64,000 nucleotides of DNA from DATDRS01 sp035291605 (GCA_035291605.1 DATDRS010000326.1:15392-79391); one strand, 5' to 3'. Counted from the stretch's first letter, positions 25,760 to 33,458 are shown. Numbers and translations: made by a program. The notes: a model not told the origin generated them from the sequence alone.

Positions 25760-27574
25760 GTGAAGAACGCGGCAGACTGGCGACGTTCCCTCACCATCGG
25801 CCTGGCGGTGCTGGCCGGGCTGGTGATTTACGCCTACGGTTTTCAGGTCACCAAAATCAATCTGGGCGAAACCCGCTCCGAGCGGCGGCAGACCCAGTTG
25901 GTGCGCATCCTGCGCGCGCTGGCCAAGCCGGACCTCATCGCCTACGACGCGACCGAGGTTCAGATCAATGCCGCAGTGTTGGTGCCCTGCCCGGCGGGCG
26001 GCTTCACGCCATCCGCGCCAGATTCCAGCGGCCCGTACCTGGTAGTCACTCCGGCCTGCACCGCTCCTGGAGCTGAGGTGAAAATCGAGGGCTTTAATTT
26101 CGACCCCGACACGAGCGGCTCACTCAGCTTTATTCCGCCGAGCGGCGTATCGCTGGCAATGGCCACCTATCAGGCCGATGCCAGCGGACACTTCGTGCTC
26201 ACCGCCAAACTGCCCAAGCGCGAAAGTGAAGAGCCGCAGTACGTCCGAACCATCACGAGCCGGACGGCCGGTGGGCCGCACCTGAGCCAGAACGCCAAAG
26301 ACACGTGGGAGAAAATCATCGAGACGGTGTTCCTCGCCTTGCTGGCCACCACGGTGGGCACTGCGCTCTCCATCCCCATCAGTTTTCTGGCGGCGAGCAA
26401 CGTCATGAAGCCCATCGCCAGCTCGCTCACCAGCGTCGCCCTCTCGCTGCTGGCCCTCCCGGTGGGCATGGCGCTGGGCGCGGGCGCCGCAGGGCAAATG
26501 GCCGCCGTACGTGATTTGTTGATGCAGAGCACCCTTGTGCCAGTGATCGGATTGGTCGCCAGCCCGGTGATTCTCTTTAGCCTAGTGCGATGGGCGCTGC
26601 CTCCTGAGGAGGCTGTGCGGCCCGCTCTGGGCATGCGGCTGGCCCGGCTCGCGGCGCTGCTGGTCTCTGCGCTGATCGGCCTGCTCATCGTGTATCTGCT
26701 CTCAAGCCTGTCCGTCAATCTAGGCCGTGGCATTGCGCTGAGCCTCGGGGCCTTCGGTTTCCTCGGTCTGTTCATTTCCGGCATGGGCGACATTCTTGGG
26801 ACTTCGCTGGGATTGATCAGCGCCCTCGCTGGCGCGGGCGTGCTCATCGGCGCCACCGGGCGGCTGGGCGAGTTCCTCGCGGCACGCCTACCCACCGCGG
26901 TCAACAAGATCATCAACATCATCCTCACCGCCGCAACCGGCGCGATGCTCGGCGGCGGGATCGCGGCCGGACTAAACTGGCTGTATCAATTCAAGCAGGC
27001 CAACGCCGTGCTATGGTGGTTCGCAGCCATCGGCAGTGGCCTCGGACTGATCACGGCCCTCCGCCTGCCGGCCAGCACCCCGCTCCCCATCGGCTCAGTG
27101 ATTTACACGCTCACCCGCACTGTTCTCAACGCCCTGCGCTCGGTTGAAGCGCTGGTGATGGCGATTGTGTTTGCGGTGTGGGTGGGTATCGGGCCGTTCG
27201 CCGGTACGCTGGCCTTGGCCCTGCACACCGTGGCCGCGCTGGCCAAGCTCTACTCAGAGCAGGTGGAGAGCATTATGCCAGGCCCGCTCGAGGCCGTGCA
27301 GGCCACGGGCGCCACACGCCTGCAGACCATCATCTACGCTGTGTTGCCGCAGATCATCCCGCCGTACATCTCCTTCACGCTCTACCGGTGGGACATCAAC
27401 GTGCGTATGTCCACCATCATCGGTTTCGTGGGGGGCGGCGGCATCGGCTTCCTGCTCCAGCAGAACATTAACCTGCTCAACTACCGGCAGGCCAGCGCCC
27501 AGATGTTGGCCATCGCCATCGTGGTAGCGAGCATGGACTATCTCAGCGCGAAACTGCGCGAGAGAGTCATTTGA
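25760..27574 (+). CDS. phnE: Phosphonate-type ABC transporter permease, enlarged PhnE
   Basis: A 604-residue permease, about twice the usual length. After one membrane helix (about 10-28) there is an extracytoplasmic beta domain (about 65-150) with CPAGGF and CTAPGAEVKIEGFNFDPDTSG, which looks like an IPT/TIG fold. The permease core starts near 180 (TVFLALLATTVGTALSIPIS) and is interrupted by about 200 residues of extra hydrophobic helices (about 230-440). It resumes with LNALRSVEALVMAIVFAVWV, the EAVQATGA coupling loop and NVRMSTIIGFVGGGGIG, all canonical PhnE. The start is a GTG with AGGAGG 7 nt upstream. Confidence 0.92.
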   Translation: MKNAADWRRSLTIGLAVLAGLVIYAYGFQVTKINLGETRSERRQTQLVRILRALAKPDLIAYDATEVQINAAVLVPCPAGGFTPSAPDSSGPYLVVTPACTAPGAEVKIEGFNFDPDTSGSLSFIPPSGVSLAMATYQADASGHFVLTAKLPKRESEEPQYVRTITSRTAGGPHLSQNAKDTWEKIIETVFLALLATTVGTALSIPISFLAASNVMKPIASSLTSVALSLLALPVGMALGAGAAGQMAAVRDLLMQSTLVPVIGLVASPVILFSLVRWALPPEEAVRPALGMRLARLAALLVSALIGLLIVYLLSSLSVNLGRGIALSLGAFGFLGLFISGMGDILGTSLGLISALAGAGVLIGATGRLGEFLAARLPTAVNKIINIILTAATGAMLGGGIAAGLNWLYQFKQANAVLWWFAAIGSGLGLITALRLPASTPLPIGSVIYTLTRTVLNALRSVEALVMAIVFAVWVGIGPFAGTLALALHTVAALAKLYSEQVESIMPGPLEAVQATGATRLQTIIYAVLPQIIPPYISFTLYRWDINVRMSTIIGFVGGGGIGFLLQQNINLLNYRQASAQMLAIAIVVASMDYLSAKLRERVI

Positions 27575-27610
27575 CCTCGCGCTACCCCTCCCGGCGCTAT
27601 GCGCCACCCT

Positions 27611-27639
27611 CCTTCCCTCTCCCGTTGGGAGAGGGAAGG
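27611..27639 (+). terminator. Hairpin after phnE
   Basis: Perfect 13-bp stem (27611-27623 with 27627-27639), 3-nt loop, embedded in a larger imperfect C-rich/G-rich inverted repeat (about 27585-27665). It lacks a T tract, so its efficiency as an intrinsic terminator is doubtful. Confidence 0.5.
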
Positions 27640-27672
27640 GGAGGGCCGGGTAGGGAGGGGTGAGGTTCCCCA

Positions 27673-28731
27673 ATGGACTTAGGCATCGTCATCGTCAACT
27701 GGAACGTGCGCGACCTGCTCGCGGCGTGCCTGGATTCTGTCTACGTTGACCTGGCCCAGAGCGGGAACGCGCTGCGCGGCGTGGTGTGCGTGGTGGACAA
27801 CGGCTCGACCGACGGCTCGGTGGAGATGCTGAAGGCCCGCTTTCCGCGCACGCGGCTGATCGAGGCCGACAATCGCGGCATGGGCGCAGGGAACAACCTC
27901 GGACTGAGGGCATTGGGGTATGGAGAAAATCTCAAATCCCAATCTCCAATTTCTGGCCTCCCGCCTCCTACCTCCCACCTCCCAACTCCAGCCTCTCCAC
28001 CTCCCTTCGCCCTCATTCTAAACCCCGATACGGTGGTGAGGCCAGGGGCGTTGCGCCAGCTGGCGGATTTTTTGCGCGCGCATCCTCGGGCCGGTGCGGC
28101 CGCCCCGAAACTCCTCAACCCAGATGGCTCAGTGCAACATGCAGGCTTCCGTTTCCCCGGGCTGCTGCAGGCGGCGCTCGACCTGTTTCCCCCTCCCGGA
28201 CGATTGGGCCGGATCATCGACTCGCCGCTCAACGGGCGTTATCCGGCGGCAGCCTACGCCGGCGGCGCGCCATTTCAAGTGGATCACACTTTGGGCGCAG
28301 CCTTTGCCGTGCGCGCCGAAGTCATCGCCCAGTGTGGCCTGTTCGACGAAACCTTCCACATGTACTGCGAGGAGATTGACTGGCAGTGGCGCATGGCGCA
28401 GGCCGGCTGGGAGCGCTGGATTGTGCCTGCCGCCGAGGTCGTCCACTACGGCGGGCAGAGCACCTCGCAAGTCCACGCTGACGCGTTTCTCCAGCTCTGG
28501 ACCAGCCGCCGCCGGCTGTATTACCGCTATCACGGTTTCGCCGTGAACGCCCTCCTCAGCCGCCTCGTCCAGCTCGCCATGCGCGGGCGCATCCGCGCGA
28601 ACCACCGCCGCAGCCAGCGCGGCGAGCTCGACGCCGACGCGCGCGCGGAGATGAACCTGGCGCTGAGTGAAGTGATCCGAGTGTGGCAGGGGCGGAGACC
28701 TGGACTGAAGAGATTAGAGATTGGAGATTAG
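27673..28731 (+). CDS. GT2 family glycosyltransferase (rhamnosyltransferase-like)
   Basis: A 352-residue cytosolic or membrane-associated GT-A enzyme. The N-terminal LGIVIVNWNVRDLLAACLDS and VVDNGSTDGSVEML bind the nucleotide sugar, and ALILNPDTVV is the metal-binding DxD equivalent. HTLGAAFAVRAEVI, then FDETFHMYCEEIDWQWR is typical of the WbbL-type rhamnosyltransferases. Residues about 86-112 (SPISGLPPPTSHLPTPASPP) are a proline-rich insert encoded by a heptad repeat, between the G-L-R helix and the NPD strand. Likely role: adding a sugar to a surface polysaccharide. It is followed closely by a second glycosyltransferase. Confidence 0.88.
   Translation: MDLGIVIVNWNVRDLLAACLDSVYVDLAQSGNALRGVVCVVDNGSTDGSVEMLKARFPRTRLIEADNRGMGAGNNLGLRALGYGENLKSQSPISGLPPPTSHLPTPASPPPFALILNPDTVVRPGALRQLADFLRAHPRAGAAAPKLLNPDGSVQHAGFRFPGLLQAALDLFPPPGRLGRIIDSPLNGRYPAAAYAGGAPFQVDHTLGAAFAVRAEVIAQCGLFDETFHMYCEEIDWQWRMAQAGWERWIVPAAEVVHYGGQSTSQVHADAFLQLWTSRRRLYYRYHGFAVNALLSRLVQLAMRGRIRANHRRSQRGELDADARAEMNLALSEVIRVWQGRRPGLKRLEIGD
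27931..28006. repeat. Heptad array inside the GT2 gene
   Basis: C-rich DNA with a 7-nt period (CAATCTC-type units, then CTCCCGC, CTCCTAC, CTCCCAC, CTCCCAA). It is in frame and encodes a Pro/Thr/Ser loop of about 26 residues. Confidence 0.7.
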
Positions 28732-28781
28732 AGATTACCCGTCTCCAATCTTCAATCCTCAATCTCCAAACTCCACCTCCC
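28704..28781. repeat. Heptad inverted repeat at the junction of two glycosyltransferase genes
   Basis: Left arm of GAGATTA/GAGATTG units (28709-28738), right arm of CCAATCT/TCAATCC/TCAATCT units (about 28745-28780). It overlaps the last codons and stop of the first gene and reaches to the base before the GTG start of the second. It can fold as an imperfect hairpin. Confidence 0.7.
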
Positions 28782-29537
28782 GTGCTCGCCGCCATCGTTC
28801 TCGCCCACGACGAAGAGAGGCACCTCCCCGGTTGTCTGGCCTCCGCCCAATGGGCTGACGAGGTCATCGTCTTCGATTCCTTCAGCGCCGATCGCACCAT
28901 CGAGATCGCACACTCCGCCGGGGCGCGGGTCATCCAGAGGCAGTTCGACAACTATGCGGGTCAGCGCGACGCCGCGCTGCAGTGCACTTCGGCCGAGTGG
29001 GTGCTGTTTGTGGACGCCGACGAGCGGGTGACATCGGAGTTGGCGCAGGAGGTCAGGGAAGTCTTGGCACGCCCCGAGGCCGGCTGGTGGGTTCCCCGCT
29101 ACAACTACATCTTCGGCAGGCTGACGCGGCACGCCGGGTGGTATCCCGACTATCAATTGCGCCTGCTGCGCCGCGCCAGAGCCAGCTATGACCCGGCGCG
29201 CCCGGTGCACGAACTCGTGAGGCTGGATGGACAAGCCGGATACCTGAAAGAGCACTTCATCCACCTCAATTACGAGACCATCCCTGAATTCATCGCCAAG
29301 CAAAAATACTACGCCGCGTACGACGCTAGCCGCCTCGCCGCCGAGGGCGTGCGAGCCAGGCCGCATCACTTCATCCTGCAGCCCCTGCGGCAGTTCTGGT
29401 GGCGCTTCATCACGCTCGCCGGCTGGCGCGATGGATGGCATGGCCTGCGGTTGAGCCTGTTGATGGGATGGTTCGAGTTCGAGAAATACCGCCTGCTGCA
29501 GAAATCCCACCTTCCAAATTCCAAATCCCCAAAATAG
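28782..29537 (+). CDS. GT2 family glycosyltransferase (WaaE/KdtX-like)
   Basis: A 251-residue GT-A enzyme. LAAIVLAHDEERHLPGCLAS, then ADEVIVFDSFSADRTIEIA form the nucleotide-binding half; WVLFVDADERVTSELAQEV carries the DxD motif; HFIHLNYETIPEFIAKQKYYA is the acceptor region typical of lipopolysaccharide core beta-glucosyltransferase-like proteins. The last 50 residues are basic and amphipathic, suggesting membrane contact. The start is a GTG immediately after the heptad repeat. The open frame continues 33 codons upstream through the repeat, but that peptide is not domain sequence. The C-terminus (residues PNSKSPK) is again encoded by heptad DNA. Confidence 0.87.
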   Translation: MLAAIVLAHDEERHLPGCLASAQWADEVIVFDSFSADRTIEIAHSAGARVIQRQFDNYAGQRDAALQCTSAEWVLFVDADERVTSELAQEVREVLARPEAGWWVPRYNYIFGRLTRHAGWYPDYQLRLLRRARASYDPARPVHELVRLDGQAGYLKEHFIHLNYETIPEFIAKQKYYAAYDASRLAAEGVRARPHHFILQPLRQFWWRFITLAGWRDGWHGLRLSLLMGWFEFEKYRLLQKSHLPNSKSPK

Positions 29538-29583
29538 CCCTGGTCACAGCCCGTATTGGGATTTGGCTGTTGGGATTTGGGAC
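29511..29583. repeat. Heptad inverted repeat after the second GT2 gene
   Basis: Left arm CCAAATT/CCAAATC/CCCAAAA (29511-29536), right arm TTGGGAT/TTGGCTG/TTGGGAT/TTGGGAC (about 29555-29584). The stop codon of the glycosyltransferase lies at the end of the left arm. Confidence 0.7.
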
Positions 29584-29594
29584 TTCTTCTTTTC

Positions 29595-29623
29595 TTGCCA
29601 AAGTTTTTCAACAATGTTAGAAT
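29595..29623 (+). promoter_or_regulatory. Promoter of the HNH endonuclease gene
   Basis: TTGCCA (29595-29600), 17-nt spacer, TAGAAT (29618-29623) with an extended TG one base upstream. Predicted leader about 44 nt. In-frame ATGs at 29563 and 29614 lie upstream of or in the promoter and are unlikely starts. Confidence 0.6.
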
Positions 29624-29673
29624 TTTGCGCAACCAGTCCGGCGCGGTCGTTCCCGCGCCGGACGTTAGCGACA

Positions 29674-30177
29674 ATGAACCAGCCGGTTCTGGTGCTCAAC
29701 GCGAATTTTGAGCCGCTCAATGTGTGTGATACCCGGCGCGCTATTGGCCTGATTCTCACCGGCAAGGCGGAGATGGTGGCGAATGGGCGCGGTTATATCC
29801 ACGCGGCTCGCGCCAGCTACCCGCGTCCGTCCGTCGTCAAGCTGGGACATATGGTCAAGCGCCCGCGCCCGCGCGTCAAGCTCACCAAGCGCGAGGTCTT
29901 CCGGCGCGACAACTACACTTGCCAATACTGCGGGCGGCAGACAACGCACTTGACGATTGACCACGTCATCCCGCGCCACCGGGGAGGCCAGCACCGCTGG
30001 GACAACCTGGTGGCAGCCTGCCCGCCGTGCAACCGCCGCAAAGGCGGCCGCATGGTCGTCGAGGCGAACATGGCCCTCCGGCATCGCCCCGTGGAACCCG
30101 CCCCCACCGCCGCCTACCTCTTCGGGCGGCATCTTGCCGAAAACGCCGCCTGGCAGCAGTATATCGAAGGCTGGTAA
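29674..30177 (+). CDS. HNH endonuclease family protein
   Basis: A 167-residue protein with an N-terminal region starting NQPVLVLNANFEPLNVCDTR (a conserved opening of stand-alone bacterial HNH proteins) and a C-terminal HNH domain. The domain has FRRDNYTCQYCG, IDHVIPRHRGGQHRWDNLV and CPPCNRRKG; the two CxxC pairs bind zinc and the H..N..H residues form the nuclease centre. The biological role is unknown, perhaps DNA repair or recombination. No restriction or toxin partner is adjacent. It has its own promoter and a strong intrinsic terminator. Confidence 0.85.
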   Translation: MNQPVLVLNANFEPLNVCDTRRAIGLILTGKAEMVANGRGYIHAARASYPRPSVVKLGHMVKRPRPRVKLTKREVFRRDNYTCQYCGRQTTHLTIDHVIPRHRGGQHRWDNLVAACPPCNRRKGGRMVVEANMALRHRPVEPAPTAAYLFGRHLAENAAWQQYIEGW

Positions 30178-30219
30178 ACAACGCAGGGTCTGGTGAAATG
30201 CCAGACCCTGTGTTGTTTT
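30177..30219 (+). terminator. Intrinsic terminator of the HNH gene
   Basis: A 17-bp stem (30177-30193 with 30201-30217, one G-T pair), 7-nt loop, and TTTT at the 3' side. It starts at the stop codon and lies between convergent genes. Confidence 0.8.
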
Positions 30220-30235
30220 GGGTACAGCTCTCTGC

Positions 30236-30706
30236 TCATTTCCCTCCGCCCGCTAACTCCACAATCCTCTGCCCCCCACGCGCAAGCAGGTTCGCCAGCT
30301 CCTTCGCCGTCTCCGCATACTCGGCTAACCCCGCGCCATACGGGTCTTCCACGTCAAACGTCTGTCCGATCATCTCGCTGAGGAGTTGGACGCGGCTGGC
30401 GTATTGGGGGAACTCGGCGTGCAAGGCTTCGCGGTGCGAGCGCGTCAAGCACAGGACGAGATCGGCGTGCGCCATCCGGTTCTCGTTCACCATCCGCGAG
30501 CGATGGCGCGAAATGTCCAACCCGCGCTCGGCCATGACCTGGCGCGCGTACTCGGTGGCGGGCGCTCCTTCCACCGCCCAGGTGCCCATTGACCCCACAC
30601 GCCATTCGCCCAGCACGGCGTTCCGTTTGAGCCAGTCGGCAAAAAGCGCCTCGGCCATCGGCGAGCGGCAGACGTTGGCAGTGCAGACGAATAAGACAGC
30701 CGGCAT
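30236..30706 (-). CDS. Low-molecular-weight protein tyrosine phosphatase
   Basis: A 156-residue cytosolic enzyme. The P-loop CTANVCRS (C8 nucleophile, R14) opens the protein and the general acid is in DPYG near residue 121. The family dephosphorylates tyrosine kinases that control capsule or exopolysaccharide export, among other targets, and arsenate reductases share the fold. The DPYG loop supports a phosphatase. Nearby glycosyltransferases make a role in surface polysaccharide control plausible, but no bacterial tyrosine kinase is in the window. Confidence 0.88.
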   Translation of the reverse strand: MPAVLFVCTANVCRSPMAEALFADWLKRNAVLGEWRVGSMGTWAVEGAPATEYARQVMAERGLDISRHRSRMVNENRMAHADLVLCLTRSHREALHAEFPQYASRVQLLSEMIGQTFDVEDPYGAGLAEYAETAKELANLLARGGQRIVELAGGGK

Positions 30707-30710
30707 ATTG

Positions 30711-30792
30711 AAAGGTCAACACGCAAACACGCCTACAGGTATGAGGCAATGACCTGACGGTATACCTGCTGCTTGTCTACCTGTGTGCTAAT
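30711..30792. repeat. Weak heptad-periodic segment
   Basis: The 86-nt gap between the phosphatase and the nucleotidyltransferase-like gene has loose 7-nt phasing and an ACAGGTA/TACCTG dyad. It is a doubtful member of the family seen elsewhere. Confidence 0.3.
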
Positions 30793-31914
30793 TTACCCCT
30801 TCCCCAAAACTCCCGCTTCAGCGATCTCGACCAAAGCATATAAGCCTCCTGAAACTACGCCGTGCCCGCCGAGCACAATCGGAATGGGCGCGTTGACGGC
30901 GGCGGCGGTGAACTCGCGCAGGAACGAGTCTTGAATCCGGTCGGCGAGGCCCAGGTCGGAAGCATAGCGGTCGGCGGCGGAGGGCCATAGACGATGATGC
31001 GCCAGAACGACGCGCGTGTCAAAGAAGACGGCCTCCACCATCTGACTGAGTTCGGCGAAAAAGGCTTCCGCGCCCACGCGGGCGAGGTGCGCCCCGACGA
31101 ATGACCGCACGCGCCCCGAATTTTGCCGCCCGCTCGCCGCCATGCCGCGCTCCTCGGAAAACACGCGGATCCAAACCTGCGTGTGCGCCTCGACGTAGGC
31201 CCACACGCCGGAGGCGACCCGGCCAATGAGCGCGATCTGGCTGGCGGGGGTGAAGAGTTTCTTCCCTGCCGCCCGCCAGCGTGAGGTATCCTGCGGATGA
31301 GCACGGAGATAAGCCGAGAGTTCCGGCCCGGTGCGCGGGTGCAGGCTCAACGCCAGCAAATCGGCGGGGGTGTCAATATCCACGCGGGTCGCCGCGCTGG
31401 GGTTGAGGCCCCGCACCTCAACCGAGGCCTCATTCGTAAGCACCCAACCGAGCGCATTATCGCGCTCCAGACGGTGGGGGCGAGATCGTACTGCCTCGGG
31501 GCAATTCAGCACGATCCAATCCGACGAATGCAGGTTGTTCGTGATCGCCAACGGGGTGGTCGCACATGCCACCTCTTCAACCGCTTGCGCTAACACGTCG
31601 CGTGGCAAAAGCGGGAGGCTGCCTGCGCCGAGGTACACGAAAACGTCCGAAGGGTAGCCATCCATGAGAGCCGCCAGGCGCTGCCCGAAGTGAAACGACT
31701 GGCTGGGCGCGTCGAAATCCCAGATCACTGGCAAGTCGGGATGTTGTTCCTCCAGTTCGGGTTCCGGGGCGGCGACGACGACGCGCGCCGCCTGAGGCAG
31801 GGTCATCGTCAGTTGCACGGCGTCCCGCATGGCGGCGATCCGCCCGCCCGCAACCCACTGCTCTATTTCCCCCAGTCCCTCGCGGCCAAGAAAAATTAGC
31901 GTCGTCGTCGCCAT
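30793..31914 (-). CDS. Uncharacterised protein with nucleotidyltransferase-like N-terminal half
   Basis: A 373-residue cytosolic protein I do not recognise with certainty. The N-terminal half (about 1-215) reads like a GT-A/nucleotidyltransferase fold of the MobA/CofC kind: a first strand TTLIFLGREG, AAMRDAVQLTMTLPQAARVVV, FHFGQRLAALM, VFVYLGAGSLPLLPRDVL (a D/G-S-PLL strand) and ATRVDIDTPADLLAL, the usual closing motif. The C-terminal half (about 225-373) is mostly helical, with VVLAHHRLWPSAADRYASDL and a Gly-rich end. The start is the ATG 8 nt after the hpf terminator; no Shine-Dalgarno site or promoter is obvious. Confidence 0.6.
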   Translation of the reverse strand: MATTTLIFLGREGLGEIEQWVAGGRIAAMRDAVQLTMTLPQAARVVVAAPEPELEEQHPDLPVIWDFDAPSQSFHFGQRLAALMDGYPSDVFVYLGAGSLPLLPRDVLAQAVEEVACATTPLAITNNLHSSDWIVLNCPEAVRSRPHRLERDNALGWVLTNEASVEVRGLNPSAATRVDIDTPADLLALSLHPRTGPELSAYLRAHPQDTSRWRAAGKKLFTPASQIALIGRVASGVWAYVEAHTQVWIRVFSEERGMAASGRQNSGRVRSFVGAHLARVGAEAFFAELSQMVEAVFFDTRVVLAHHRLWPSAADRYASDLGLADRIQDSFLREFTAAAVNAPIPIVLGGHGVVSGGLYALVEIAEAGVLGKG

Positions 31915-31921
31915 ATCACAC

Positions 31922-31958
31922 AAAAACGTGGGGAACCGCCTGACGGCGGTTCCCCACG
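31922..31958 (-). terminator. Intrinsic terminator after hpf
   Basis: On the reverse strand a perfect 14-bp stem (31945-31958 with 31927-31940), 4-nt loop, followed by TTTTTG. It separates hpf from the next reverse gene. Confidence 0.8.
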
Positions 31959-31995
31959 CGTGGGGTTTCAAGGTATCGTGCGCCTCCAGTGTGTC

Positions 31996-32571
31996 TCAGT
32001 CGATCTCCGGGTCAATCAGCCCGAAGTCGCCGTCACGGCGGCGGTAGAGCACATTGATCCGGTTCGTGTCGGCATTGTAGAAGACGAAAAAATCGTCGTG
32101 GCCGAGCATTTGCATCTGTTCAATGGCTTCGGCTTCGTTCATAGGGGTGAGGGTAAAGCGCTTTCGCCGCACGACCACGCCCTCCGGCGCGGACGCCTCA
32201 GACTCAATCAGCGCCTCCTCCTCGGAGACGACCAGCGCTTCGGCCCCGGCGCCATTGCCGCGCCCGCGCCAGTGCTTGCCTTTGTAGCGCTCAATCTGGC
32301 GCTGCATCTTGTCCAGCACGGCATCCACGGCGGCGAAGATGTCGTCCTTGCGTTCCTCGACGCGGAGCACCACCCGGTTAGCGTGAATGGTGAGCTGCGC
32401 GACGTGCCGGTCGGCGGCCGACCGCGCGGTGCGTTCCTCGGCCAGATCAACGCGCGCCTCGTTGATGCTGGGCAAGTACCGGTCCAGCTTGCTGACCTTC
32501 TTCTCCACATACTCCCGCAGGCGAGTCGAAACGTTCATGTCGCGCCCCTGGATCGTCACTGAGATGGCCAT
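31996..32571 (-). CDS. hpf: Ribosome hibernation promoting factor, long form
   Basis: A 191-residue protein. The N-terminal S30AE domain (about 1-105, SVTIQGRDMNVSTRLREYVE) sits in the ribosomal decoding channel. A linker follows, then a C-terminal dimerisation domain (about 130-185, RRKRFTLTPMNEAEAIEQMQ then DDFFVFYNADTNRINVLYRR). Long forms pair two 70S ribosomes into inactive 100S particles in stationary phase. The start has AGGAGG 5 nt upstream. It is the last gene before a strong terminator and follows comF by 83 nt, so it may share the tad-comF transcript. Confidence 0.95.
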   Translation of the reverse strand: MAISVTIQGRDMNVSTRLREYVEKKVSKLDRYLPSINEARVDLAEERTARSAADRHVAQLTIHANRVVLRVEERKDDIFAAVDAVLDKMQRQIERYKGKHWRGRGNGAGAEALVVSEEEALIESEASAPEGVVVRRKRFTLTPMNEAEAIEQMQMLGHDDFFVFYNADTNRINVLYRRRDGDFGLIDPEID

Positions 32572-32654
32572 GGCTACCTCCTGTGAAAAGGTGAGATATA
32601 CCCTGCCGGTCGTTCAGGCAGAGCGCAAAACCAAGACAGCCGTCGCGCTAATTG

Positions 32655-33458
32655 TTAACGTGCGACCGAGCCGGATTTTTCCGCCCGGCGGCTGCCGGCG
32701 TAGGAGAGCGAATGCGCCCGCCCCAGCGTGAACCCCCACACCCGAACCGCTCCAGCAGCCAGCAATGCCTCGGCGCAAGCGTTCAACGTTGCGCCAGTTG
32801 TGTAAACATCATCCACCAGAATCACGGCTTTGTCAGCCACCCTCTCTGTCCTACCTCTGAAGGCCCCCGCGACGTTGGCCTGCCGCTCGTGCGCCGAGAG
32901 GCCGACTTGCGAAGCCGTATGCCTGAAGCGCGCTGCGCCCGCGGGCGTGTAAGGCAGGCCCATGAGGGCCGCGAAGGCATCCGCCAGCAATCCGGCTTGG
33001 TTGTAGCCGCGCTCACGCATGCGCTGGGCAGAAAGCGGAACTGGGACGACCAGATCGGCGGCGAAGCCGTAGGCTGGCCAGGCTTCGCACAACAAGACTG
33101 CCAGCGCGTCGGCCAGGATGATGTCGCGTTTGTACTTGAGGCGATGGAGGGCTTGCTGCAACGGGCCTTCGAAGAACGCCACCGAACGGACGCTGGCCAG
33201 GGCAGGGGTGGGCTGCCGAAGACAACTGGCGCACCGGAGCATTTCACCAGCCCGCAGGGGAAAACCGCAGTGCTCGCAGACGGGCGCCGGCAGATACGCC
33301 AGCGAAGCGCGGCAGGCCGCGCAGAACCGCTGCCCCTCTTTCCCGCATCCCCCACACTGCGGGGGAAAGATCATATCCACGACGGCCCAGGCCGCCTGGC
33401 GCGCCGTATACCGCCAGGCTGGCCGGACCGAGAGTCGGTGCGACGCAGTCAGCGTCAT
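32655..33458 (-). CDS. comF: ComF family phosphoribosyltransferase-like protein
   Basis: A 267-residue protein. A zinc-ribbon with four CxxC pairs (CGGCG, CAAC, CEHCG and CASC, about 35-80) precedes a type I phosphoribosyltransferase fold with the PRPP loop VILVDDVYTTGATL (near 215). VPVPLSAQRMRERGYNQA is the ComF signature. Family members are needed for DNA uptake in naturally competent bacteria, probably acting on incoming single strands on the cytosolic side. The start has AAGGAG 5 nt upstream. Its place directly after the Tad genes (48 nt) links it with an envelope machine. Confidence 0.88.
   Translation of the reverse strand: MTLTASHRLSVRPAWRYTARQAAWAVVDMIFPPQCGGCGKEGQRFCAACRASLAYLPAPVCEHCGFPLRAGEMLRCASCLRQPTPALASVRSVAFFEGPLQQALHRLKYKRDIILADALAVLLCEAWPAYGFAADLVVPVPLSAQRMRERGYNQAGLLADAFAALMGLPYTPAGAARFRHTASQVGLSAHERQANVAGAFRGRTERVADKAVILVDDVYTTGATLNACAEALLAAGAVRVWGFTLGRAHSLSYAGSRRAEKSGSVAR

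Noticed and set aside
28683..28781. 33-codon N-terminal extension of the WaaE-like glycosyltransferase
   Set aside because: It is a translation of the heptad hairpin and the end of the previous gene, not domain sequence.
30236..30706. Arsenate reductase instead of tyrosine phosphatase
   Set aside because: The DPYG acid loop and the lack of the additional cysteine pair favour the phosphatase; no ars genes are nearby.
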